A DNA stretch of 64,000 nt from Prostheceraeus crozeri (GCA_907163375.1 CAJQUW010001043.1:1968501-2032500), one strand, 5' to 3'; shown: positions 46,501 through 57,504, counted from the first letter of the stretch. Notes: generated by a model from the sequence alone, not told the origin. Translations and numbers: made by a program.

Positions 46501-47781
46501 GTCTATGAAACACACGTCCGCGTAGTTCAATCATAAAAATTAGTAAGAATTGAATATATGATGAAAATAGTCCACAGTATTCATTAGAAGAAAAAATTAA
46601 TGCTAATTGCTGCTTTTAGTGTACGTACCACCACAGACCTCATCATAATTTGAAGTAAAAAGTAATGCTGTATAATACTCCCACATTTTCAGTAGTCAAC
46701 CAATATTTCCTTGTAAGTATTGACATAGCAGAGATATGAAACAGACTCATATATTTGAGAATGAATGATAGCTATCTTATCAGTTTAATTATTTCAAGGG
46801 CTATGTTGCATTTTTACTCAACTACACACCACTCAATTTCTATTACGTCTTCGCACATGTCAGTCATACAGAAGGCTCACGAGTCACTTGAAGTACAGCT
46901 GCATTATAGAGACGTCATTTCTCATTGAATTTCAAACATTTTTATTAAATAGACTTTCTCCATGAACTATGCATCTTTCTTTGTTCTGTCGGTGTTCAGC
47001 CTACTTTGAAGTCATTGATCGACCGATAAGACCGAAATTTGGGTGTTTAAGTTGAAGCAAAATCGCCCGCTTTTCATATACCTTTGCATGATTCTCTATT
47101 TATGTGAATCGGTTAGTGGACACTGCCTCTACGTTGTATATTAACTATTACATGTCATTCTGAGAATTAGTTTGTAAAACAATTTGAAGCTTATTTTCAA
47201 CAGCAAGCTCGCGTGGGACATTGCTTTCAAAAGCAGATGGAATTCAGGGAATTCTAAGATTTCAAAGAATTTTACATTTGGTTTGAGCAGCAATTTTTTT
47301 ATAAATGCACTACTGCATTCAATAATTCGGCTGTGTATGTACAGTTGACTGCAAATCTTTTGTTCCTAAATACCACGCTTAAGCAAACCAAGCTGACGAA
47401 ATAATGGAAGAACATCAGAACTACTTGTAAAATAAACACTGAAATGAACCACGCCTCAACAGGGTTTCAGATAATAGAAAATATCCACTTGCTCAATGAA
47501 CATCGTGGGAAAGCTATACAATTAAACAAAGTTTAAGTTCACCAGATTCAGTTACACTGAATGACATTGTAATTTATTGTATTTTTCAATCTTGCTTCAT
47601 TTTATGAACAAAAGGGTTTATAGAAACTGATTCCCCAACTTTCTTGTTTCCTCTTCCTACCATTTCACAAATTGGTTGAATGTGAGGACTTGACACATTT
47701 TACAATAGTTGAGTAAAAGATGGTAAACATATCAAACTCACAAATGAAGATCAAGACCGTGACAACTTTAACTATGACAAC
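46501..47781. other. No gene seen
   Basis: AT-rich DNA with no supported feature. GATCGACCGATAAGACCGAAA at about 47020 faintly resembles a PLE 3' motif. Confidence 0.35.
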
Positions 47782-47996
47782 ATAATGGGAACACTTATTG
47801 TCATAGTGAAAAATCCACTTTTTCTCTCCTTCAGAGTTTATTGACCAAGTTATGAGGTTATTTACAATAAAATAATTAAAAAGCCAACGCTTCGTGCCAC
47901 TGACACTTCGATGGGCCGACTTCTGCAAAACAGCATTTGATGACACGCATTAAATATGGAAGCAACGAAACAGAGTTCAGGTGGCCTACTGCGTAG

Positions 47997-49253
47997 TTAG
48001 AAATTAGGGAGCTCGTATTTGCGGTTAATGGCTGGTGCAAGAGATTTGATCAATCGAGCTTCGGTCAGCCTGCAATCCACTGCGCTATGACTTTTGTCCA
48101 AGATATCGATATCGAAGTGAGAGATGGAGATGTCACTGAACTGGTGCACTTTCATACCGTGTTCGTAAAGGGCATTTCTTTTGTTCTTATTGATCAAATC
48201 TCTTCTATGCTCATTATAGCGTTTGGTAAACGGACGGTTGGTTTGGCCTATATAAAAATCGTCACATAAATTACATTTCAGCTTATAAACTAAAAACCGG
48301 TCCCCACAGGAATAGTTTTGTGGTAAAAGAGAGCAGAGATGACAGGAATTGTGTTTCTTAATAATCCGATTTCTCTTATTAATTACTGTTTCTAGAGTGG
48401 GACCAGGTTTGCTGACGATTTTGATAGGAAGATCACACTGTTTAGCGAGTTTATTTAATTTTCTGTTGCAGCTATCACTAACAAAATTTATTGTGCAGGG
48501 AACAGATGCTTCGTTAATTTTTTTATTTTTATATTTGGTTTTTCTATTTATGTCTCGATTAGTAAAGCCATTCTGCCTAAATCGGTTGTTAAGGTTCGTC
48601 ATAGCTTCTTGTTTTTTATTTTCGTCCGAACATCTACTAGCTACATTAGTTTGGCTATTCTTGATGTAGTTTGATTTTACATGATGTGGGACCCAGCTGT
48701 GTTTATTGAGAGAAATACCAGAGTGCATTTCTTTGGTGTACCATTTGTATTCTATCTTATTGTTATTTATTCGAATACTAGTATCTAAAAAGTTTAGATA
48801 GTCTTCTTTGGGCACTTCTGTGGTGAATTTTATGTCTTCCGAGACAGAGTTAAAAACTTCAGTTATGGTATTGATGTCATGGCTATCATTTTTGTGAAAC
48901 GGGCCTATGATGATATCATCAATGTACCGGGCATAAAGCTGAGGGACTATTTCAAAATTCGATTTCAAGATCTCAAGGGCCTTTTGTTCGATATGGTACA
49001 TGTAGATAATAGCAAAAGGGGGGGAGAATTGAGCCCCCATCGGACAGCCTTTGATTTGATGATAAATAGTATCGTTGTACTGTATGTAATAGTTGTAGCA
49101 TACAAACTTCAAGCAGTTATGCACGTTATTAAAGTTTAGGGAGAAAGTGTCTAATTTATTCCAATGCAGTTTTATGAAATCTGATACTACTTCTATGCCA
49201 TGTTTTATCTGAATGCTCGGGTACAGGTTGATGACATCTAAAGAGATGAACAT
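47997..49253 (-). CDS. PLE reverse transcriptase palm plus GIY-YIG endonuclease, partial
   Basis: This 418-codon minus-strand frame is the longest retroelement frame in the window. It starts within the reverse transcriptase (FISLDVINLYPSIQ, containing the first catalytic Asp), continues through GCPMGAQFSPPFAIIYMY and the catalytic YARYIDDIIIGPF, then a connector, and ends with a C-terminal endonuclease: CHLCSLLP, CNLCDDFYIGQTNRPFTKRY, EHRRDL, then TEARLIKS and PAINRK holding the expected catalytic Glu and Asn. The ATG at 49251-49253 is internal to the family protein, so the copy lacks the N-terminal region. PLEs copy RNA into DNA at a nick made by this endonuclease. Confidence 0.85.
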   Translation of the reverse strand: MFISLDVINLYPSIQIKHGIEVVSDFIKLHWNKLDTFSLNFNNVHNCLKFVCYNYYIQYNDTIYHQIKGCPMGAQFSPPFAIIYMYHIEQKALEILKSNFEIVPQLYARYIDDIIIGPFHKNDSHDINTITEVFNSVSEDIKFTTEVPKEDYLNFLDTSIRINNNKIEYKWYTKEMHSGISLNKHSWVPHHVKSNYIKNSQTNVASRCSDENKKQEAMTNLNNRFRQNGFTNRDINRKTKYKNKKINEASVPCTINFVSDSCNRKLNKLAKQCDLPIKIVSKPGPTLETVINKRNRIIKKHNSCHLCSLLPQNYSCGDRFLVYKLKCNLCDDFYIGQTNRPFTKRYNEHRRDLINKNKRNALYEHGMKVHQFSDISISHFDIDILDKSHSAVDCRLTEARLIKSLAPAINRKYELPNF

Positions 49254-49266
49254 AAGGGTACTAAAA

Positions 49267-50711
49267 TGAGTAGCGAAAAAGAAAATAGCCTTCAGTTCTT
49301 TAAGGATAAGGCCTTAGAGATAATCAAAAAAGAATCGCAACAAATTAAAAATAGTAAACAATTTAAGCAAGATACCACTATGATTCGTAAAACTTTCTGA
49401 AGGATAACGCTGCCGAAGCATGTTCGTCGGACAAAACGAATAGATTTGTAGTAGCGGACTCGACCTCCTTACAGCAACGTACTGAAAATATCCTGATGGA
49501 TACTAATAATTATTGTAAGTTGAAGTTGAACAATGTCACAAAAATTGAAAATCAAGCCAATACTATTATTCGCAATAGTTGTAGCCACATCTTTCAAAAA
49601 TCGAATTTTGAGAAGCTGCTAGCTACCGGTAGCCACGCAGCTAACTTCCACGTTAAAATAAAGGATCATAAGGATAAAAACGAAGAAAACTATTATCCCT
49701 TAAGACCTATTGCCTCGAGCATTGATACCCCCACGAGTAAAATTGACTGGCTAATCACAAAAATTCTAAGTCAGTTGGTGCAATTTGTCCACACTAACAT
49801 AAAAAACTCTTCCTCGTTAATTGAAAAACTAAAAACATTAGAAATCAATAGCCAAAATACGAGTACCCTTATGTTCATCTCTTTAGATGTCATCAACCTG
49901 TACCCGAGCATTCAGATAAAACATGGCATAGAAGTAGTATCAGATTGTATGCTACAACTATTACATACAGTACTTTGCTATTATCTACATGTACCATATC
50001 GAACAAAAGGCCCTTGAGATCTTGAAATCGAATTTTGAAATAGTCCCTCAGCTTTATGCCCGGTACATTGATGATATCATCATAGGCCCGTTTCACAAAA
50101 ATGATAGCCATGACATCAATACCATAACTGAAGTTTTTAACTCTGTCTCGGAAGACATAAAATTCACCACAGAAGTGCCCAAAGAAGACTATCTAAACTT
50201 TTTAGATACTAGTATTCGAATAAATAACAATAAGATAGAATACAAATGGTACACCAAAGAAATGCACTCTGGTATTTCTCTCAATAAACACAGCTGGGTC
50301 CCACATCATGTAAAATCAAACTACATCAAGAATAGCCAAACTAATGTAGCTAGTAGATGTTCGGACGAAAATAAAAAACAAGAAGCTATGACGAACCTTA
50401 ACAACCGATTTAGGCAGAATGGCTTTACTAATCGAGACATAAATAGAAAAACCAAATATAAAAATAAAAAAATTAACGAAGCATCTGTTCCCTGCACAAT
50501 AAATTTTGTTAGTGATAGCTGCAACAGAAAATTAAATAAACTCGCTAAACAGTGTGATCTTCCTATCAAAATCGTCAGCAAACCTGGTCCCACTCTAGAA
50601 ACAGTAATTGATAAAGAAATCGGATTATTAAGAAACACATTTCTTGTCATCTCTGCTTTTTATATAGGCCAAACCAACCGTCCGTTTACCAAACGCTATA
50701 ATGAGCAATAG
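49267..50711 (+). pseudogene. PLE polyprotein, plus-strand partner copy
   Basis: Frames from 49267 onward begin with MSSEKENSLQFFKDKALEII, a likely N-terminal region, continue through FHVKIKDHKD and YYPLRPIASS (reverse transcriptase fingers) to FISLDVINLYPS, and resume with YARYIDDIIIGPF and the connector. The endonuclease is incomplete. The copy is broken relative to its inverted partner. Where the two overlap they agree residue for residue. Confidence 0.8.
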
Positions 50712-50937
50712 AAGAGATTTGATCAATAAGAACAAAAGAAATGCCCTTTACGAACACGGTATGAAAGTGCACCAGTTCAGTGACATCTAGCTCGATTGAT
50801 CAAATCTCTTGCACCAGCCATTAACCGCAAATACGAGCTGTCAATAAACTCTGAAGGAGAGAAAAAGTGGATTTTTCACTATGACAATAAGCAACAGCCT
50901 CCTGTTCTTGACCATCAATTGGATAATGGGAACACTT

Positions 50938-51318
50938 CAAACAATAAGTTGTGAATTGTTCAGTGGATGCAGACCCTATGAACTAATATTTTCACATTCA
51001 GATAAATTAGATAATAATCCGAGAACAAGCTATTGTGCTCTAATGATTATTCATTTATCATGGATACAAATTGGCGTTCCCTTTGACAGCCACTGGCTTA
51101 TTAGAAACTCTCAATTTATTTTGAACTCATACTCCAAGTTTGTCTTCATTACGAATAATTTTACTAATTAACTTGCAGCACGAGTTCTTCTTATTCCACA
51201 AATTCATTTCGTTACACTCATTCACGGAGTGGTAGTAAAGCCAAAGTCGAAACGGTTTCAGGAAAGTGTCGTTCAGCGGAGACAATTAGCTAGTCCCAAG
51301 TTCATCAACGTTATTATG
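50938..51318. other. No gene seen
   Basis: AT-rich sequence between the PLE pair and the next fold-back element. Confidence 0.4.
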
Positions 51319-51319
51319 A

Positions 51320-52070
51320 CGGGAGCTACTGACACTTTCTTCCTAAATTCGCGCACAAAGGGCTTAATAGCATGGATTTGTAGATCTTGAAACACTGCAT
51401 ACAAAAATCAAATTCTTGAGTGTCACAGCCAGTCGCTTTCGATTATAGGTAAGGTTAAAGGATTCCCATTGGAATCTAATGGTAAAATTCAAGAAATATC
51501 TGTGGATTGTGAAACACTTGGCAATTTCGTACGTTTTCTTTTGCAGAAAGTAAACTATTTATCAGAATGCCATGAAATTTGAAACATGGTTGAGTTCAGA
51601 ACATCAACTTCGATATAATAGTTAAAGTGAGTCACATGATTCAGTCTCTGATGTCTGAGAGCCTCTACAAAATGAATAAAATCGCCAAAATTAAGTCAAA
51701 ACATAAAATTTACTCATTTTGTAGAGACTCTCAAACATCAAATACAGAATTATATGACTCACTTCAACTTTTATATCGAAGTTGATGTTCTGAACTCAAT
51801 CATGTTTCAAATTTCATGGCATTCTGATAAATAGTTTCTTTTCTGCAAAAGAAAACGAACGAAATTGACAAGTGTTTCACAATCCACAGATATTTCTTGA
51901 ATTTTACTATTAGATTCCAATGGGAATCCTTTAACCTTACCTGTAACCGAAAGCGACTGGCTGTGACACTCAAAAATTTGATTTTTTGTATGCAGTGTTT
52001 CAAGATCTACAAATCTATGCTATTAAGCCCTTTGTGGCCGAATTTAGGAAGAAAGTGTCAGTAGCTCCCG
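51320..52070. mobile_element. Fold-back element, 750 bp, very long arms
   Basis: The ends read CGGGAGCTACTGACACTTTC and its inverse. The arms of about 350 nt match almost throughout and meet at a loop of only about 40 nt near 51680-51720 (CTCTACAAAATGA against its complement). Indels and substitutions between the arms are few. No open frame of note and no clear target duplication are visible. It is not related in sequence to families A or B. Confidence 0.85.
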
Positions 52071-52071
52071 G

Positions 52072-53335
52072 ACTATATTGTCGAGGATGTAGCGACTTCA
52101 GCAAACATTTAGGAAATTTTGAATATTAGCAGCAACAGCAGCTCACTATCAGAAGGTACTACCACAGAGATAATATATCCATGCTATTGTGCTCTCTTGT
52201 CTAGAGAGGACAATAGATTACTAGGATGGCACCAGTCTGGACTCTGGTCTAGTTCAGGACTTCTCTGTCTTTATTTTGAGGTAACTTTTGATGCAAATGC
52301 CGTATAACCTACTTTTTTAACGCAGAATAAGATCCAATTGAGATGTGTCACCTGTTTGAATATGAATGAAATTGTACCGCTAACAAAGCCTGTAGACGAA
52401 TTGAAAGAAAATTATAAAAAATGATCTTGTACCCAAACACTTAATATTCATAATCCTATTTTTGCATGATTGATGTTCACAATCCTAGCAAACGATCCTG
52501 AGCAGGGTGATGTTCCTGCATGCTTCCAGACGATTCTACTGTCGATTTCGTGATTTCATCGTTACTGGGATGCCATGTCATTGATTTTCATGAATTGATA
52601 ATGGTTTCGAATGAATTATCTTTCATGTTATCAAGACACCAGTCTCATTCTATAAAATATCCACTTGTTTACCAGTTTATCAAGAATTTTCTGTTCTATT
52701 CAGTAGACTTTTCGTGGCTTATCGTCCACAATTATCACGGCAGTTACAATCATTTCAGGTACAATTCATTGATCATGAGTTAGTATCATACAACAGCGAA
52801 AAAATTCAGATGACAAGCAACTGGGCAAGGGCGGAGGTGTGAAGTGACAAAACTACGCAGGAAAGTAGATGCACTGCATTCACCAACATATCAGGAAATT
52901 AAAGGTTAATTAACTGAATAAAAGACAAAATAGAATCAGAAGAATAATAAACATATGCATGTAAAAAATATACAATAGTACCAAATAAGAATGAAATCAG
53001 ATTAACCTCCCCAAAAAAGAAAGGCACTAAATTAGTAAATATTGATTGCAGAAGCCAAGGCCAAAAAGTCTCAACGAATAGTTACGGTAAACTCCATACT
53101 CAACTGCTGCATTCACATCTACCTCAAACATCAATTTTGTATTGCTGAATGATTCTCATTTATGATTACCATGACTTGCTTGTTTATTTTGTTTCATCCT
53201 GGCAATGAGAAAATTTATAGAGAAAGGTTAGCAGCTGTATCAGAAACAATATCATCCGATGAAGAATTTTCTCTCCAATTCTATTACATGCCGCGTGGTT
53301 CTCATTTACTCTTTGAAAGTATATAGAACAAGGAA
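52072..53335. other. No gene seen
   Basis: AT-rich DNA with no supported feature; the 87-codon frame at 52520-52783 has no recognisable domain. Confidence 0.4.
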
Positions 53336-53338
53336 TCC

Positions 53339-53872
53339 TTAACATTCGAAATCGTGCTGCACTGACTTAACCACGGAATACATCATAAAGTTGATTATTT
53401 GACTACAGAAATCGACTATTCGACAACTCTGCTGATCCCGAACTACATATGCCGGATTACCAAAGACAACCTCTACACAACTAGAGGAAATAAGGTAATT
53501 TGAAGATGCTACATTCACACTTCGAAAAATTCTACGAAAATCCATCCTCCTGTAGTACGAAATTCTGATATCATTGACTAGTATCAAATGATGACAACGC
53601 TCTCTTTCAGCGACTGAATTGAAATTTGATTTCGATCGATACAATAAAATGATCGCAATCTAAACTTTTCATTTCAACGAGCAGGGTAGCCGATTAACTT
53701 TCAACGCTCGCTCCTAAAATGTGGAGTTCCGTTTGATCCTTCATCCAAGTCTCTCAAGTTTCCCGAAGGACTTTCTCTCTTTCCTGATTCTTCACAAAGC
53801 GACGATGCACAAGTTCATGAAGCGAGTTCTAATCAAGCTGAGAATGACAATCTGAAGATCTCATACTTTTGA
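53339..53872. other. Coding-like segment of uncertain strand
   Basis: The minus strand is open for 101 codons (53339-53644), including RRMDFRRIFRSVNVASSNYL and an acceptor-like CAATTCAG before it. The plus strand gives protein-like runs in one frame, VDYLTTEIDYSTTLLIPNYI and CRITKDNLYTTRGNKV, and then in 53700-53872 LLKCGVPFDPSSKSLKFPEG followed by a Ser/Asp-rich stretch to a stop. Which strand is coding is undecided. It may be an exon, or a gene or transposon relic of a family I do not recognise. Confidence 0.3.
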
Positions 53873-54335
53873 CGACATTTCACAGCGGAAGCGTATTACA
53901 AACATTAATGTCATTGACATTGCTCTGAAAAATAGTTTGCAAAATACTGAGATATTCTGCAGAGGAAGCATCGTCATGTTTTCATTCAAATGTCTGAATC
54001 TGAAGAGGCAATTCATGATTTATCTGTGAGAAGTTCCATATCTGTGTCTGTGAAATATATCTTGTCATATGAGATCGAATCAGTGTGATAAAAGAGAGTC
54101 AAATATTTCATCAAAAACATCAAATTACTGTCAACAGCAAGGTCGGGAATGAAAAGGGTGTCTTCATCTTTACAGGCCACTTTTGAGCTTTTGCATTCCA
54201 CTCGTATGTACTTATGTAAATTAAAAACTGCTATAAAGGGCTATATCTACATGTGAAGTCATTATTGTCATTATCATTGCCTATAAAAATGATTGGTGAT
54301 TCTACAAGCTAATTCATATTCACTGCATTTAAAAT
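53873..54335. other. No gene called
   Basis: A 62-codon minus-strand frame at 54013-54201 (KDEDTLFIPDLAVDSN) looks protein-like but lacks splice support and a family match. Confidence 0.3.
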
Positions 54336-54339
54336 TTTG

Positions 54340-55300
54340 AAGTAATTTACCCCTCGCCGCGTTTTTCGCCACCCCCTGTAGAATTTTTGAATATCTTTTA
54401 AACCAAGCAATCTATGGCCCCAAATTTCTAGTAGTTGGCTTTCTGCGCATTATGCAACTTTTGACAGAAGGATAATAAATTTGGCGCTGTATTTTTGGCG
54501 TGAGAGCAATTTTAAAATTTGAATGTTTGGAATATTTTGGCTGAATTTGGTATATATTCACTTCTAATGTGCATTATAATGCGGCATCAATTCATGATGA
54601 AAGAAGTTGAGATTACATAAAGGATTCTTCCTATTATTATAGAAATATTCTCAAATGCAAAATCTTTGAATTTGAAATTATCTGCTACTAATGTATTCAA
54701 ATTTCTAACATGACTTTTTATTACTTTTGTACTTTTAGTTCTGCAAATGATCAGCAATTATTGAAATTTTTCAGAATCATATTGCTTCTAGCCTCAGTGT
54801 CTCGATAAAACTTACCGAATTGGGTTGTTTCTTCACCTGGAGAAACTAAATACTAAAATAGCGATTTTAGTGATATTTGAGCTGAACTAAAAGTTTGAAA
54901 AGTTTGACCTTTGACCTCATCTAATACAATGATGCAATCTCAGAGCGACTAATAATCATCGTCTTATAAACCACCTTAACCAGATCCTTCCATTAGTGGA
55001 TGGCTGTTGCCATTTTCCATTTCATATGGAAATTTGTTAAAAATTGGCGATTTTTGACATTTGACCTTCACTTCAAGGATGACCTTAGAAATAAAACTGG
55101 TGCTGTTTTTCTGAATCCCCTTTCAATGCCTATTCGATTGATGTGTGGTTTGGCAAAATTGGTGCAACAGTTTGGGAGATCAGCAGGAGGGCGAATTCGC
55201 GCTGCAGTGGGGCGTGTTCTGCCCTCTGGCTTTTACTTCAATTTTAATCATTTATGTTATAATGCTGCTAAAAAATAATTTTGATATCTTAATCTGTAGG
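54340..55300. repeat. Unclassified repeat-like region with TTGACCTTTGACCT motif
   Basis: The region has the patchy composition of interspersed repeats common in marine invertebrates, including TGACCTTTGACCT at 54905-54917 and related TGACCT words near 55057-55085, followed by a GC-raised stretch at about 55140-55235 (GGAGATCAGCAGGAGGGC). The 92-codon plus frame across 55000-55278 shows no domain. I found no second copy in the window to prove it is a repeat. Confidence 0.3.
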
Positions 55301-55675
55301 AATGTTGTGAATCATTACTATCCAATGCATCGGAGCATTCTGAAGAGGACACCCCAAACCACATGTAACAGACTTTTACAAGATCACATTATTGAACGTG
55401 CATCTTCAAAGAAAGTGCGAATAAGAAGTGAAAACAGTAAAAATGTGATGTATTGATCATTTTGCTGCTAACAAAAAATTGCAATCTGATTTCAGCCAGA
55501 ATGAGAGAATGGATAATAGCAACATCCACAGACTTTAGTGTGACCGTCTTACACTTTGACCACGCCTAAAATTGACTGAAATGATTCTAGAAAGCGATCC
55601 AAGCATACTCTACGGTAGTTTGTGATCAATGACTAGAAAGATACTTGATTTAACTACAAAAAGTGACAGTTTAAC
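55301..55675. other. No gene seen
   Basis: AT-rich DNA with no supported feature. Confidence 0.4.
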
Positions 55676-55830
55676 GTCACTTCTCCCCCGTGCTGGGGAC
55701 TTGGACGGTGCTGACATAGTCAGACTTTTAATCTTGAGCGTTTTGATCATTGAGTCCGAATGTCCTTCCTAACGACTTCCAAGGACACTTTCGGGGCTGG
55801 ACAGTGTAATACAAGATCGTGAAACAATCG
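55676..55830 (-). repeat. SINE, head-less second copy
   Basis: The minus-strand sequence aligns with the SINE at 33307-33477 across the body (AAGTCGTTAGGAAGGACATT, AAAAGTCTGACTATGTCAGC), but the tRNA A box is missing and the B box is degraded. It lies just past the 3' end of the membrane-protein gene. Confidence 0.7.
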
Positions 55831-55864
55831 CGTTTCAAGCATGTTCCATCACCTGAGATTGTCT

Positions 55865-55870
55865 TTTATT
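55865..55870 (-). other. Polyadenylation signal of the membrane-protein gene
   Basis: AATAAA on the minus strand, about 14 nt downstream of the stop codon at 55884-55886. This close spacing is unusual but supports the 3' end of the gene. Confidence 0.5.
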
Positions 55871-55883
55871 TGCATAAACGTTT

Positions 55884-55936
55884 TTACAGAAGGTTCAGTT
55901 TTACAGGGATGCGAGGATTGTCATTTTTTCCGTTCA
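55884..55936 (-). CDS. Terminal exon of the multi-pass membrane-protein gene
   Basis: A strong minus-strand acceptor (TTTTTGCTTTCTTCAG, AG at 55937-55938) is followed by TG, which completes an ATG codon with the last base of the exon at 56120-56325. The frame then encodes NGKNDNPRIPVKLNLL and stops with TAA at 55884-55886. Phase agreement across the intron and the AATAAA just downstream make this a convincing last exon. The tail is hydrophilic and presumably cytosolic or luminal after the last membrane segment. Confidence 0.65.
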
Positions 55937-56119
55937 CTGAAGAAAGCAAAAAGTATTTCGTTTCTTGGAGCTGTGAGGTTAAGAGATGGTCACTCTAGAA
56001 TGATTTTGTTCGTCGTATTTTGATCTGACCCTTTAACTTCTGATTGCAAGCCCACGTAATTAATCACTTAGCCATTATCAGTTACATCATTTTATCATTT
56101 TGGTAATGAAACAACTTAC

Positions 56120-56325
56120 TATTAGTCCAGTCTATCTCTGACGTTCCTTCAAGGAAGTACGTTCTTGCGCAGATCAGATCAGGATGTCGAGGAACTGCTC
56201 CTTGAATGACGACATGTGTTGGGATTTCATGTAGATCGGATACCTCAGCAGGCATGCCCTCCATTAGCATCCTCAAAATTCTTTTCTCCGACATCCGACC
56301 AAACAGTACGAGAGGATGAAAATCT
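56120..56325 (-). CDS. Internal exon of the multi-pass membrane-protein gene
   Basis: This 206-nt exon has acceptor ATTCGATTCAG (AG at 56326-56327) and donor GTAAGTTG (GT at 56118-56119). It encodes 68 residues beginning DFHPLVLFGRMSEKRILRML, continuing MEGMPAEVSDLHEIPTHVVI and ending RTYFLEGTSEIDWTN. Both flanking exons agree in phase: the previous exon ends in AG and this one begins with A, making Arg. G+C is higher than in the introns. The region is soluble and follows directly after the membrane segments of the upstream exon. I do not recognise the family despite several distinctive motifs, so no function is proposed. Confidence 0.75.
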
Positions 56326-56327
56326 CT

Positions 56328-57309
56328 GAATCGAATAGAAATAAGATGAACATAGAAACTAAAAATTAAAAATAAATACAAATACAAACAATTACTGGCA
56401 TTGATACATCCTATTCTCTGTCGAATTTAAGGAACGCCCATGTATACCGCCTGTTATGAAACACGATTCCACGCATGTAATTGAAATACACGAAACATGG
56501 ATGCATGATTGTAAACACTTTATGCAATTTTCAAAAACAACTTTGCAGCGGCACACATGCATTCATCAAAACATGGCAACGTCAACCAACATCGGCAGGT
56601 TTGAGCCAGTGGACATGTAGGCATACTCTCAAACCACAAGGCTACCAGACCATCTGTGGAATACGAGAAGCAGCCAATGTCGCTTTCTCACAGGCAGGTA
56701 TGTAATATTACAATCCTTGCTATCACTTACAGCCACGCTAACTTCGCTTCATCATTCTCCAGTAACTATAAATGCATCAATCAAACATTATGTATGAACA
56801 CTGAGACCACTGCGTATTTCAGCTTATGGGGTGTCATAAGCCGTGGAAAGTAAGCATATTTAAACCAACCTGTAGCTGCACTCATTAACATACGGTCACC
56901 AGGCAACAAACATTTAACAATCAGACACGCTTTGCCGTGCTGTAGATGATTGGGAAGATATTTGATAGGCCTAAATATGTCTTGTGGTGGTTACATCTCA
57001 TCTGTCGAGATTTGATACATGCTTAACAAAATGGACGTTTTTGATAACGGAAGTGCTTTTATTGTACTGAGTCTGACAGAGTTGATGAAATTGCCAAACT
57101 GGGTTTTTGAGTTAAAAGTACTCACATAATCTTAGGAATTTATTTATAATCAACGATTATCTATTTAAATTTTGATTTTTGCACATCACTGATCTACATG
57201 TGAGTCCAGAAGCATATACCATGAGGTATAGAACATTCAGCATGAGACGCAGCAATTTCGTGTGAATCAACTCAACCTAAAGTAAAATGGATGAGCAGGA
57301 AATCACTTC
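56328..57309 (-). other. Intron of the membrane-protein gene
   Basis: AT-rich intron of about 980 nt. On the opposite strand, 56546-56697 has good exon-like borders (TTTGCAG and GCAG followed by GTATGT) and one open frame; see the rejected items. Confidence 0.45.
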
Positions 57310-57311
57310 AC

Positions 57312-57502
57312 CTGAACATTATGTAAAATGTTATGGGAAATTCTGCAGATAAAAGCTGAAATCCAAATAGTAAAAACGACAAAAATAAAAGGAAGAAAAT
57401 GTTTAATGAGTGAAGAATTACATCTAACGACATTTTAACTGTGCAATTCATTATCAGCACGAAAGCGCCTAAGAATGGACTTATGAAGAGCACCAACACA
57501 GA
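57312..57502 (-). CDS. Exon with transmembrane segments, multi-pass membrane-protein gene
   Basis: A very good acceptor (TCTCATTTTATTTGACAG, AG at 57503-57504) and donor (CAG followed by GTGAAG, GT at 57310-57311) bound 191 nt. The frame starts at phase 0: SVLVLFISPFLGAFVLIMNC, then SLNIFFLLFLSFLLFGFQLL and FPITFYIMFR. Two hydrophobic stretches (about residues 1-20 and 30-52 of the exon) should cross the membrane. It joins in phase to the exon at 56120-56325. A shorter alternative exon starting after ATTTGGATTTCAG (57312-57355) is also in phase, so exon length could vary. Upstream exons were not found; a possible 34-nt exon near 57560 is too weak to call. Confidence 0.65.
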
Positions 57503-57504
57503 CT

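Larger units (their letters stand above)
47797..50922. mobile_element. Penelope-like element, head-to-head inverted pair with 15-bp target duplication
   Basis: Two copies of one PLE meet at their 5' ends near 49261. The minus-strand copy runs from 49260 down to 47797 and the plus-strand copy from 49262 to 50922. Both end with the same 3' sequence (CTCTGAAGGAGAGAAAAAG). ATAATGGGAACACTT lies outside both ends, at 47782-47796 and 50923-50937, as a 15-bp direct repeat, so the pair appears to have integrated once. The plus copy begins further upstream in the coding region and is internally shortened relative to its partner. Over the shared stretch the translations are identical, pointing to a recent event. 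Confidence 0.88.

Noticed and set aside
47890-47955. Hammerhead-like motif in the 3' region of the 48-kb PLE (CAGAAGTCGGCCCATCGAAG)
   Set aside because: The core blocks and stem II could not be aligned convincingly to the hammerhead pattern.
48087-49139. Plus-strand frames across the 48-kb PLE (and their mirror on the minus strand at 49893-50650)
   Set aside because: They are antisense shadows of the PLE coding region duplicated by the inverted pair.
56546-56697. Plus-strand exon-like segment with TTTGCAG acceptor and GCAG/GTATGT donor
   Set aside because: It lies in the intron between two well-supported minus-strand exons, only one frame is open, no partner exon was found and no family matches. 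An antisense exon is possible but unsupported.
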